NCBI RefSeq assembly: GCF_040654195.1
Contig: NZ_JBFAHM010000005.1
Coordinates: 310,001 to 374,000, forward strand
Length of the DNA stretch: 64,000 nt
Origin: Hamadaea sp013361475
GTDB lineage: Bacteria > Actinomycetota > Actinomycetes > Mycobacteriales > Micromonosporaceae
Direction: 5' to 3'
This document shows, piece by piece, positions 34,276 through 41,871 of the stretch (its first letter is position 1; each line of letters opens with the position of its first letter). The notes under the pieces were generated by a model, which had not been told where the DNA came from, ran no database searches, and worked only from the letters and a program-made list of their open reading frames with translations. Made by a program: the position numbers and the translations under genes.

Positions 34276-35712
34276 ATGAAATCCAAGTTCCGCGCGCTCA
34301 CAGGGGTGGCCTTGGCCGCCGCCATGACGCTGGCAGCGCTCGCCACCATCTCGGCAGCGCCGGCCGCCGCCGCTGTTCCATCGCAAGGATCGTCGACGCA
34401 GCTCGACGTCGGCAACTGGAACGTCGAGTGGTTCGGCTCGCCGGACTTCGGCCCGACCGACGAGGCGCTTCAGCAGCAGAACGTCCGCACCGTCATGGCG
34501 GGCGCCGACATGGACGTGTGGGGCCTGTCCGAGGTGGTCAGCACCTCGGCGTTCAACACGCTGGTGGCCGGCATGCCCGGGTACACCGGAGTCGTGGCCA
34601 ACGACCCGATCGTGACGAACGGTGCCCAGTACTACTCGGACTTCGGCAACACCGAGCAGAAGGTCGCCCTCGTCTGGCGCTCCAGTGTAGCCACCCTGGT
34701 GAGCGCGAAGGTCATCCTGACGAACCAGAACAGCAACTTCGCCGGCCGCCCACCGGTTGAGTTCACGTTGCGTGGCACGTTCGACGGTGTCACGCGTGAC
34801 CTCGTCTTCATCGTCCTGCACGCGAAGTCCGGATCCACCCAGGACGCGTGGAACCTGCGCAACCCCGCATCGCAGGCCCTCAAGTCCTACCTCGACACGA
34901 CCTACCCCACCCAGAACGTCTTCGTCATCGGCGACTGGAACGACGACGTCGACACCTCCATCACATCCGGGAATGCTTCGCCCTACATCAACTTCGTGAA
35001 CGACCCGGCGCGCTACACGTTCCCGACGCGTGCCTTGTCGCTGGCGGGTGTCCCGTCGACGGCCGGCTACCCGGACTTCATCGACCACCAGCTCATCACC
35101 AACGAGGTCCAGGCGAAGTACGTAGCCGGTTCGGCAACCGCCTTCCAGCCTCAGTCCTACATCCCGAACTACGCGACGACCACCAGCGACCATTATCCGG
35201 TGTTCGCCCGCTACAACTTCGTCATCGGCGGCGGCAGCGGCGGAACCGCCAACGTCATCATCAACGAAGTACTGGCCAACGAACCGGGCAGCAGCACCGC
35301 CGGCGAGGCGATCGAGATCGTGAACATCGGCGGCACGTCGATCAGCATCGCCGGATGGACCCTCCGCGACGGAACTGCGGTGCGACACACGTTCGCGTCC
35401 GGCACGACACTGCAGCCAGGCAAGGCGATCACCGTGTTCGGCGCGGCCTCCGCAATCCCCAGCGGCATCGTGGCCGTGGCCGCAAACACCGGCGGCCTCA
35501 ACCTGTCCAACAGCGGCGACCAGGTGATCCTGCAGGATTCGGCCGGAGCGACGGTCCAGTCGATGAGCTACACCTCGAGCCAGGCGAACACCGACGGGGT
35601 GTCCATCAACCGAAGCCCCGACGGCTCGGCGACCGGAGTCTGGGTCAAGCACAACACCATCAGCTCGCTGCCCTCCTCACCCGGCCAGCGCGCCGACGGC
35701 ACTGTCTACTAA
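34276..35712 (+). CDS. Secreted endonuclease/exonuclease/phosphatase-family nuclease with lamin-tail domain
   Basis: The 478-residue protein has a clear signal peptide (KFRALTGVALAAAMTLAALA, cleavage after APAAAA). The EEP nuclease domain carries VGNWNVEWFG, VLHAKSG, IGDWNDDVD, a PDFIDHQL segment and a TSDHYPVFARYN ending; these are the family's Asn/Glu/Asp/His catalytic positions. A lamin-tail (LTD) domain follows from about residue 330 (NVIINEVLANEPGSS, IEIVNIGGTSISIAGWTLRD). It should be an extracellular DNA- or nucleotide-degrading enzyme. ATG 34276 or TTG 34270 could start it; the ribosome site is cggagg. A decayed 5'-nucleotidase lies about 1 kb downstream on the opposite strand. Confidence 0.85.
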   Translation: MKSKFRALTGVALAAAMTLAALATISAAPAAAAVPSQGSSTQLDVGNWNVEWFGSPDFGPTDEALQQQNVRTVMAGADMDVWGLSEVVSTSAFNTLVAGMPGYTGVVANDPIVTNGAQYYSDFGNTEQKVALVWRSSVATLVSAKVILTNQNSNFAGRPPVEFTLRGTFDGVTRDLVFIVLHAKSGSTQDAWNLRNPASQALKSYLDTTYPTQNVFVIGDWNDDVDTSITSGNASPYINFVNDPARYTFPTRALSLAGVPSTAGYPDFIDHQLITNEVQAKYVAGSATAFQPQSYIPNYATTTSDHYPVFARYNFVIGGGSGGTANVIINEVLANEPGSSTAGEAIEIVNIGGTSISIAGWTLRDGTAVRHTFASGTTLQPGKAITVFGAASAIPSGIVAVAANTGGLNLSNSGDQVILQDSAGATVQSMSYTSSQANTDGVSINRSPDGSATGVWVKHNTISSLPSSPGQRADGTVY

Positions 35713-35808
35713 GCCCGACGCACCGCTCGGGCCGACCCGTCGAGGCCGGCCCGAGCAGCCCGGCCTGGGTCGGTGTGCTGTCCTCGGCGGGAGAAGCAGT
35801 AGCTCCGT

Positions 35809-36327
35809 TCACGGGCCGGTGACCCGAGCTTCGGGGGACATCCATACACGTGGAGACGGCCGCTCGACCTCGGGCTTGTAATCGACGAGGCCGACGGCGT
35901 AGGGCAGGATACGCAGCTCGTACCGGCGGCCGTCGTGCGTTTCCACCGCGGCCATATCGTCGAGTACCCCGATCAGTCGCCGACGCTGAGGCTCCGGCAG
36001 TTCGTCCATGTAACCGGCACAGCTTTCCTGAAGCTTCACCGCGACGTCGAGGTCAACGTCGGCCTCGTCGCAGGTGTCCAGCCACCACAACACATCGGCG
36101 AACAGACTCGCGGCGATCGTCAAGTCCGCCGGGCCCGGCTCGCCCGACGCGAGCCGGTTTCGCTGTTCAGGGGAAAGGCCCGCAAGCACCCACTCGACGC
36201 TCTGCCGGATCGACGCCACAGCCTCCGGGTCGACCTGATCGGCCGGGTAGTCGTCCAGCCACGTGAGCAGGTCTACGACCGATCCCTGAAGCACCCGCGC
36301 GAGCGCGGCGTCATCGTCGGGGCTCAT
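35809..36327 (-). CDS. Unknown acidic helical protein
   Basis: This 172-residue protein is acidic and mostly helical (DDDAALARVLQGSVVDLLTW, SVEWVLAGLSPEQRNRLAS, LPEPQRRRLIGVLDD). No membrane segment or known motif is visible. It resembles in style the small cytosolic proteins found beside toxin or immunity genes, but I cannot place it. It is transcribed leftward, opposite to the nuclease, after a short gap. Confidence 0.5.
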   Translation of the reverse strand: MSPDDDAALARVLQGSVVDLLTWLDDYPADQVDPEAVASIRQSVEWVLAGLSPEQRNRLASGEPGPADLTIAASLFADVLWWLDTCDEADVDLDVAVKLQESCAGYMDELPEPQRRRLIGVLDDMAAVETHDGRRYELRILPYAVGLVDYKPEVERPSPRVWMSPEARVTGP

Positions 36328-36468
36328 GGTCGGCGACCCTACCCGGCAAACCCGACGGCGTGTGCGCCATCGGGCGGCTGCGCGAGGAGCTGGGACATGA
36401 TGGGGACATCGCGGACGAGTCCGAGGCGCTGCACGCGGGTACGCGCCCCGGAGATGGCCGCCGCCGAG

Positions 36469-36684
36469 CTAGCCCCTGAACGCTCGGACGATCCCAACGA
36501 TGAGGAAGGCGGTACCGATGAGCACGGCAAGGTACCTCATTCGGTAGAAGCGCCGGTCCGCGCCAGTCCGTACGGCCCATATGCCGAACGCGCCGATACC
36601 GATGGACAGCAAGCCGAAGACGACCAGCTGCCACGGCGCAGACGGATATGCCCGGGAGGATGCGAGCGCGAGTCTGACGGACAC
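36469..36684 (-). CDS. Small two-TM membrane protein
   Basis: This 71-residue protein starts at a GTG. It has two hydrophobic helices (about residues 18-37 and 50-68), separated by a basic loop (RTGADRRFYRMRYL). The ribosome site is weak. The hydrophobic pattern supports a real gene. Function is unknown. Confidence 0.5.
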   Translation of the reverse strand: MSVRLALASSRAYPSAPWQLVVFGLLSIGIGAFGIWAVRTGADRRFYRMRYLAVLIGTAFLIVGIVRAFRG

Positions 36685-36783
36685 GCACGCACCCTAATCT
36701 GCTCGTCCACGGCCTGGGCCACGCAATCGACCGCCCGGCCCCGCAAATTCACAGTCATCAGACCGGTACGCCTTCGGTACTAA

Positions 36784-37310
36784 CCGCCAGTCCGGCTGGA
36801 GGAAGTCGGCCGGGTTGATCAAGCCCTTGGCCTGCGCTCAGTCGGTGAGCAGCTGGCGGATCTTCTTTTGCTCGTTGTAGACGTGGGTCGTCACGATGCC
36901 GGGGAGGTTGCCGCCACCGCTGCGGCGGCAGTTATTCACCGCGACAACGAACTGCTCGCCGTCGGCCACCGGGTATCGGGGCCCGCATGCGCCCGGCGCT
37001 GGCCCCACATCGACGGCGCGGAGAGCAGCACCCGCTCGCGGGTGATGTCGTTGGTGACGAAGCGCTGGACGACCGCGTTGTGCGCGTGGCCGAACAGGAT
37101 CGCGTCGATGTCCGGTACCTGCTGCGCGATGAGCGCGGCTGGGTTCTCGTTCGGCAGCTCCGGGCCGTAGCTGGGCTTCCCGCTTTCGCCGCCGTGGGCG
37201 CAGATCAGCGCGATGTCCGCGCCCCGCGTCGCATGATCGGGACCCACTTCAGGGTCGTGGCGGCCATGTCGCGACGTTTCAGCTTGCCCTCGACGTTGCC
37301 TCGGTCCTAG
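36784..37310 (-). pseudogene. Broken UshA-type 5'-nucleotidase
   Basis: Pieces of the family are in order on the minus strand. VEGKLKRRDMAATTLKWVP comes first, near 37280. A different frame has ADIALICAHGGESGKPSYG and ELPNENPAALIAQQVPDIDA, then ILFGHAHNAVVQRF with the metallophosphatase GHAH motif. After VLLSAPSMWGQR a large internal part is missing. The C-terminal PVADGEQFVVAVNN and GGGNLPGIVTTHVYNEQ follow. An in-frame TGA replaces a conserved Trp (LLTD-stop-AQAKG). There is at least one frameshift, one deletion and one nonsense codon. Confidence 0.85.
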
Positions 37311-37517
37311 ATCGCGACACCTGTTTTCGCCGTGCTGGCCCACGTCTCCGCCGCCCCCTCGCCGGCAACGCGCCTGATCTGCCCGCCAGCAGCCCGCACG
37401 CTTCCTGGCAGTCACCCTCGGCAGGCCGTCCGCCGTGCATGGCGAGCGCCCGGAACGGGCCGGGCATCGCCCAGCGGGGCCGGCTTCAGCACGCCACCCT
37501 CACGAAAGGCCGCTTCG

Positions 37518-38033
37518 ATGACTACGCCGCCCACTCCACCCGCACCGTCACCGGCTGCCCTGGACCTGCCGATGGCCCCAGCCGAAACCACTGCCGCCAT
37601 CCACGCCGCCCGCCTCCAATTTGCTTTGCTGACCCACCGCGCCCGCGCTGCCACCATCGCCGCTGTCCGGGCCGGCTGGTGGCTGCCCGGCCACGCCCAC
37701 CAGGCACTCACCAGCGCCGGACTGCCAGGGCTGCCGATGATCTGGCCCGTACAGGCCCTCCTGCGGCTGGACTGGCAGGTCCTGGCCCGAGCCGCCGACA
37801 CGGCTCTGTCGCAGGCACAACGCGACATACCGGCAACCCTCACTCGAATGCTCGACGGCAAAGGCGCCGTCCACGAGCTGACCGTCATCGCGGTCAACCC
37901 CGAGCGAGAAGACGAGGAAACAACGAGTACATCGTGTCCGTCACCGTCACGATGCAGGTGGACTCGAAGCCTGCAGCCCGGACGACGCGACCGTCGCCGC
38001 ACGCCGGCGTGTGCGCAACGCGCTGGCAGGTGA
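37518..38033 (+). CDS. Unknown protein, probably frameshifted near its end
   Basis: The predicted product is 171 residues from ATG 37518. It has an Ala-rich helical start (AAIHAARLQFALLTHRARAA), then LPMIWPVQALLRLDWQVLAR and a MLDGKGAVHELTVIAVNPE segment. After about position 37915 this frame becomes Ser/Arg-rich nonsense. Another frame there reads NNEYIVSVTVTMQVDS, and the frame of the next entry continues SPDDATVAARRRVRNALAG. I infer one or two frameshifts that split a longer gene or a gene pair. Confidence 0.45.
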   Translation: MTTPPTPPAPSPAALDLPMAPAETTAAIHAARLQFALLTHRARAATIAAVRAGWWLPGHAHQALTSAGLPGLPMIWPVQALLRLDWQVLARAADTALSQAQRDIPATLTRMLDGKGAVHELTVIAVNPEREDEETTSTSCPSPSRCRWTRSLQPGRRDRRRTPACAQRAGR

Positions 38034-38709
38034 CGACACACTGACCGTTGCCGGTGGCGAAAGCTACGTGCTTCCTGTGGACCTCGACGTCTGGGACCTC
38101 GACACCCCCAGCCTCGATCAACCTGATGAAGACCTCATCATGCCGCCGGCGCCCGACGGCCCGGCCCATCCGATGGCTCTCACGCAGGTCACCTCGGCGC
38201 TGAACACGCTGACACGGGCGCTGCGCAGACATGTCATCGACGACATCGGCAACGGCCTCGGTATCACCGGCGACGAGGGATATGACTACGCCGACCAGAT
38301 CCTGACCGCCATGGGACTGCAACCCCTGCCACGCTCCTGGCAGTACGAGGTCACCGCGACGATCCCGGTGACCGTGCAGGCGGCCAGCGCCGCCGACGCC
38401 GCGCGGGCCGCCAGTCACGCGATCGCCGACATCTGGCCGACCCGGCCCCAGCACATGCTGCCTATCACCTACAGCCCCGCACCGGTCACCCACCAGGAGC
38501 CGATCGAAACCGCACCAGGTCAATGGTCGGTCTCGCAAGCCATCACTTACCTGGTGTGCCTGCGAGGCGTCCGCAGCCAGGTCCTCGCCGAAGCCGCCGT
38601 CCGCCAGCAACTGGCCGCATACGACCCCCAACTGGTGACAGGACCAGTACTGAAGACCGTGCCCGTGGGGCACCGTGTCGACCGAGTCCTCGACGCCGAC
38701 TTCGACTGA
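38011..38709 (+). CDS. Unknown protein, N-terminal end probably lost to a frameshift
   Basis: The predicted product is 232 residues from GTG 38011, but homologous-looking sequence extends upstream in a different frame. The segment EYIVSVTVTMQVDS (37925-37966, other frame) plus SPDDATVAARRRVRNALAGD resembles an internal segment here. That segment is YEVTATIPVTVQAASAADAA, followed by RAASHAIADIW. So the original protein may have two copies of a small beta-alpha domain. No function is recognised. Confidence 0.5.
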   Translation: MRNALAGDDTLTVAGGESYVLPVDLDVWDLDTPSLDQPDEDLIMPPAPDGPAHPMALTQVTSALNTLTRALRRHVIDDIGNGLGITGDEGYDYADQILTAMGLQPLPRSWQYEVTATIPVTVQAASAADAARAASHAIADIWPTRPQHMLPITYSPAPVTHQEPIETAPGQWSVSQAITYLVCLRGVRSQVLAEAAVRQQLAAYDPQLVTGPVLKTVPVGHRVDRVLDADFD

Positions 38710-38869
38710 CCCCCGCAGCCCACAACACCACGCCCCGCGCGTCGCCCAAACACCGGCGGCCGCGGCGAGTGACGGCACCCCGGAATCGACATCGCACCGT
38801 GGCAGCCGCTCCCGCCACCCTGCGCATCGCGCGGGAAAGGCCAGCCACCTTGCGGGCATTCGCCCACGC

Positions 38870-38901
38870 GACTTGACCGATCGCCCCAATCACGGGTCGA
38901 T
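38870..38901 (+). promoter_or_regulatory. Shared promoter-like element (copy 5)
   Basis: The sequence gacttgacc is at 38870-38878 and tcgat at 38897-38901. Spacing is identical to the other copies. It lies 64 bases before the GTG at 38965. Confidence 0.45.
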
Positions 38902-38964
38902 GCGATGCCAGCCCAACCGCCCCCGCCGCCTGGTGGGCGGACCATCCCCTGAGAGGTGTACGAC

Positions 38965-39546
38965 GTGAGCTCACCCTTCAACCCCGACAATCGGGCCTAC
39001 CGCCGATTCCTCACCGTCATCGGCGAGCACTTCGACGTCGCGCAATGGCTGCGCGACAGCGACCAGCAACCGGTCATGGTGACGATGACGGACCTGGATA
39101 GCGGCGACATGTTCACCGTCGGCCTGATGGACAGCGTCCAGGCCACCGCACCGCACATTCTCGCGGCGATCGACATTAGCGGCGGCATCACCGCGTACGG
39201 GCCGTTCACGGGCGACACGGCCGCCAACAGCCACGCGGGCACCGTGGCCTTGTCCCGGGGCGACGTGGCCGCGACCCGGGCGCTGCCGCTACACCGGCCC
39301 GACCATGTCCCGCCGACCGAAGCATGGGCAAGCACACCCGCCGACCTCGCAGAGATCATTCATGCCGCAGACGCCGACGGACCCGCAGCAATTGTGGTCC
39401 TGCTCCATCGGCAACAGCCCTCGATCTGCGCCGTCGGCCCGTTTCCCGACCACTACACCGCAGCAACCTGGCCACTCCCCGACGACCTTGCCCCCATGGT
39501 GCGGCGCCTGACCACCGCCTTGTATCAACCGTCAGCCGACGCTTAA
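38965..39546 (+). CDS. Unknown cytosolic protein
   Basis: This 193-residue protein starts at GTG 38965 behind gagagg. It has a mixed alpha/beta pattern (YRRFLTVIGEHFDVAQWLRD, DISGGITAYGPFTGDTAANS) and a C-terminal half that may repeat the fold (ADLAEIIHAADADGPAAIVV). No known motif is visible. It is a single-gene cargo unit preceded by the shared promoter-like element. I do not recognise it. Confidence 0.5.
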   Translation: MSSPFNPDNRAYRRFLTVIGEHFDVAQWLRDSDQQPVMVTMTDLDSGDMFTVGLMDSVQATAPHILAAIDISGGITAYGPFTGDTAANSHAGTVALSRGDVAATRALPLHRPDHVPPTEAWASTPADLAEIIHAADADGPAAIVVLLHRQQPSICAVGPFPDHYTAATWPLPDDLAPMVRRLTTALYQPSADA

Positions 39547-39739
39547 CACCGGCACACCACCGACCGCTCCGACGGCACCTAAGGAACGCAGGCGTCCCGA
39601 TCCTCGGCCCATGCGGCGGACAGCGGGTGGTCTACATCGCTGATGCCGCCCGTCTCGTCGCGCTCACGCCACCTGAGAGACGACCAGAGGAACCATCGGA
39701 CGCCGACCGGAAACCTAGATATGGGGCCGCAGCCCCGCG

Positions 39740-39772
39740 TGGGCCCGCGCTGGTATCCCCAGCGCGGGCCCA
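39740..39772 (+). terminator. Perfect 14-bp hairpin
   Basis: The arms tgggcccgcgctgg and ccagcgcgggccca flank the loop tatcc. It is the only feature I can support in the 382-base gap 39547-39928. Confidence 0.65.
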
Positions 39773-39928
39773 TCACCCGCTATTGTTGATCTCACCGACG
39801 GCGGTAGATCCCACCCCTACTTCGCGCCTCGGCTTCCCGACACCCATTCAGGGTGGTTCGGCGCTGCACATGCGCTTCTCCGTAACCGCGCCGCCCGCAC
39901 GGCGGCACCACAGCGGAAGGACCTCACC

Positions 39929-40480
39929 ATGGGATACGTGCAGACATACGGCTATCAACCCGGCAGCGACGCGTACGCGGCCGCCTGGCCCATCATCGTC
40001 AGCGACGCCCAGACGATCATCACGGCAGTCACTGACCTCGGCATCGCGGTGCGTGGCCCGATGGGCACCGGAGACCCGATCGCCGACCTGTCGGGCGGCA
40101 TCCGTCTCAACGGCGACGATGCGGCCGGACTCAGCTTCGACGGCTTCGACCTGCCTGCCCCCTACCGCACACCGGAGGCACCGGCGGACTGCCGGGTCTG
40201 GCGGTTCGTCAAAACACAGCGACGGCCGTACGACCTCGCGGTGACCTCCATCCTGCTGCGGGCACATGTACTGGCCCCGGACGTGTTCGCCATCGGCAGC
40301 GACGGCCATTGGGCCGACGAATGGACCACCCCTGCGGGCGCCAACCCGCGCGATCTGGTGGCCCGCTTGTTCGGCGTTCACGTCGTGGACGATCCGCTGA
40401 CCGACCCGTCCGAAGGGATGGCCATCGGCACGGCTGGATGGATCGATCCGCGTCTGGTCGATAACCCGGTGATCCCATGA
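39929..40480 (+). CDS. Unknown protein upstream of DUF4262 gene
   Basis: This 183-residue protein starts at ATG 39929 behind cggaagg. The sequence includes SDAYAAAWPIIVSDAQTIIT and GGIRLNGDDAAGLSFDGFDL, with a C-terminal GTAGWIDPRLVDNPV. It is predicted to be alpha/beta and cytosolic. The stop overlaps the next start (ATGA), so it forms the first gene of a three-gene coupled operon with DUF4262 and DUF4314 proteins. No family is recognised. Confidence 0.55.
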   Translation: MGYVQTYGYQPGSDAYAAAWPIIVSDAQTIITAVTDLGIAVRGPMGTGDPIADLSGGIRLNGDDAAGLSFDGFDLPAPYRTPEAPADCRVWRFVKTQRRPYDLAVTSILLRAHVLAPDVFAIGSDGHWADEWTTPAGANPRDLVARLFGVHVVDDPLTDPSEGMAIGTAGWIDPRLVDNPVIP

Positions 40481-40962
40481 GCCACAACCGACCCGAATCC
40501 GCCCCGCTGACACCAGGCCAGCAACAGTGGCTCCAGCACACCATCGAAACCGCGGGTTGGGCGATCATCTTCTCCGCGATGGATGCCGTCACCGTCGATG
40601 TTCCCTTCGCCTACACCGTCGGACTAACCGAGCACGACCTGCCAGAAATGCTCATCACCGGAGTACAAGAGGCTATCGCCGGCAAACTGCTCAACGACCT
40701 GGCCCGCCGGGCCACCGGCGGCAACCGGTTTCACCATGAGCAGCGCATCAGCGACCTGATCAGCAACTTCGACGCCATCATCGTCGACGGACCAGCCGAC
40801 GGCCTGCTCAGACCCACAGCGGCCATCTACCTGTACGGCCCAGCCGCGGTGCGGCTACAACAATGCGTGTGGCCCGACCCCAGCGGACGCTTCCCCTGGG
40901 AATCGGCATACACGATGGATCCCGCCGCGCAGCCGATCATCGGCCGAGTGGCACAGCCATGA
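40477..40962 (+). CDS. DUF4262 family protein
   Basis: This 161-residue protein matches the DUF4262 pattern. It has an N-terminal WAIIFSAMDAVTVDVPFAYT followed by VGLTEHDLPEMLITGV, a LLNDLARRATGG helix, and a C-terminal LQQCVWPDPSGRFPWESAY then QPIIGR. The family is common in actinobacteria and on plasmids, with no proven activity that I know of. It overlaps both neighbours by ATGA. Confidence 0.8.
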   Translation: MSHNRPESAPLTPGQQQWLQHTIETAGWAIIFSAMDAVTVDVPFAYTVGLTEHDLPEMLITGVQEAIAGKLLNDLARRATGGNRFHHEQRISDLISNFDAIIVDGPADGLLRPTAAIYLYGPAAVRLQQCVWPDPSGRFPWESAYTMDPAAQPIIGRVAQP

Positions 40963-41195
40963 CCGACGGTGGCCCGATGGAGCTGGTAGCACAACGCAAG
41001 GCCCGATATCGGCGAGGCACGCGGGTACGTCTGGTCCGCTTCACCGCGGACGAACCCATCGACGACAATCAGGTCGTGCCGCAGGGTACTTGCGGCACCG
41101 TCATCTCCGTCGACGATCTCGGAACGGTGCACACGTTATGGGACAACGGATCCACCCTCGGACTGGCTGTGGGTGACCAGTTCGACCTTCTCTGA
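40959..41195 (+). CDS. DUF4314-like small protein
   Basis: This 78-residue protein reads as a small beta-barrel. RGTRVRLVRFTADEPID is followed by PQGTCGTVISVDDLGTVHTL and WDNGSTLGLAVGDQF. This is the DUF4314 pattern, in which a G-T-V and W-D-N-G-S core is conserved. Such proteins usually occur on mobile elements. It is coupled to the DUF4262 gene by an ATGA overlap and ends the operon. Confidence 0.7.
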   Translation: MTDGGPMELVAQRKARYRRGTRVRLVRFTADEPIDDNQVVPQGTCGTVISVDDLGTVHTLWDNGSTLGLAVGDQFDLL

Positions 41196-41276
41196 CAGCA
41201 GCCGACAGATCTGCTGAAGGCCGTCACTGCTCACACGTCACCGGTTTCCCCGACCGTCGCAGTTGCCGTGACGCTG

Positions 41277-41306
41277 CCTGCGCCCGGGTGCGAACCCGGG
41301 CGCAGG
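41277..41306. terminator. Perfect 13-bp hairpin between convergent genes
   Basis: The arms cctgcgcccgggt and acccgggcgcagg flank the loop gcga. It lies between the rightward DUF4314 gene and the leftward gene at 41372-41716, so it could serve both. Confidence 0.7.
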
Positions 41307-41371
41307 CGGGAATGCCAGGTGCGCACCGGCTGTGGCGAGGGGTCGAACACGGCAGGGCCACGAGTGCGGGT

Positions 41372-41716
41372 TCACGGCCGTGATGGACTGGCTCCGGGTG
41401 CGACCCAGTGCTCGGTGACCGGTTCCCACTGCGCTTGCAGGTAGAGCCGGTTCAGATCTGGTTCGGCGTCAGGTTCGTCCGGTCCGCAGGCGACCCAGCC
41501 GCGACCCGGAACCAGGTGGGTGTACCAGCCGAGGCGTTCGCAGTCTTCCTCGCCGGGCCATCGGCCAGTCCACACCGTAGGCTCATGCGCGACGGGTGCG
41601 GGCGTCGTGTGATCACAGCTGTGCCACTGGATGCCAGTCGCCCGGCAGCGGGCGACGTCGCAGACACGGTCGTGACGCTCACCGACGCCTGCACCACATC
41701 CCTGGCACCGCTGCAT
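41372..41716 (-). CDS. Small zinc-finger-like protein
   Basis: This 114-residue protein begins QRCQGCGAGVGERHDRVCDV, with ARCRATGIQWHSCDH after it, giving a Cys4/His-type zinc-binding pattern. The second half contains TVWTGRWPGEEDCERLGWYT, a segment I have seen in uncharacterised actinobacterial element proteins. No catalytic motif is visible. It may be a nucleic-acid- or protein-binding accessory. It is transcribed leftward, with no gene in 41717-41871. Confidence 0.55.
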   Translation of the reverse strand: MQRCQGCGAGVGERHDRVCDVARCRATGIQWHSCDHTTPAPVAHEPTVWTGRWPGEEDCERLGWYTHLVPGRGWVACGPDEPDAEPDLNRLYLQAQWEPVTEHWVAPGASPSRP

Positions 41717-41871
41717 TCCTGCTCCGTTCCGCCGTCACCTGCTTGATTCCTGGAGCGGAATGTCCGATCCGCTGTCCGATTTTACCATCGGCCGGATAGA
41801 ACCTGGCGCGTGTCGCCAGGTGGCATACGTGATGCCCTGATAGGTGAGGCGGGGAGAAACCGCTTCAGGGC

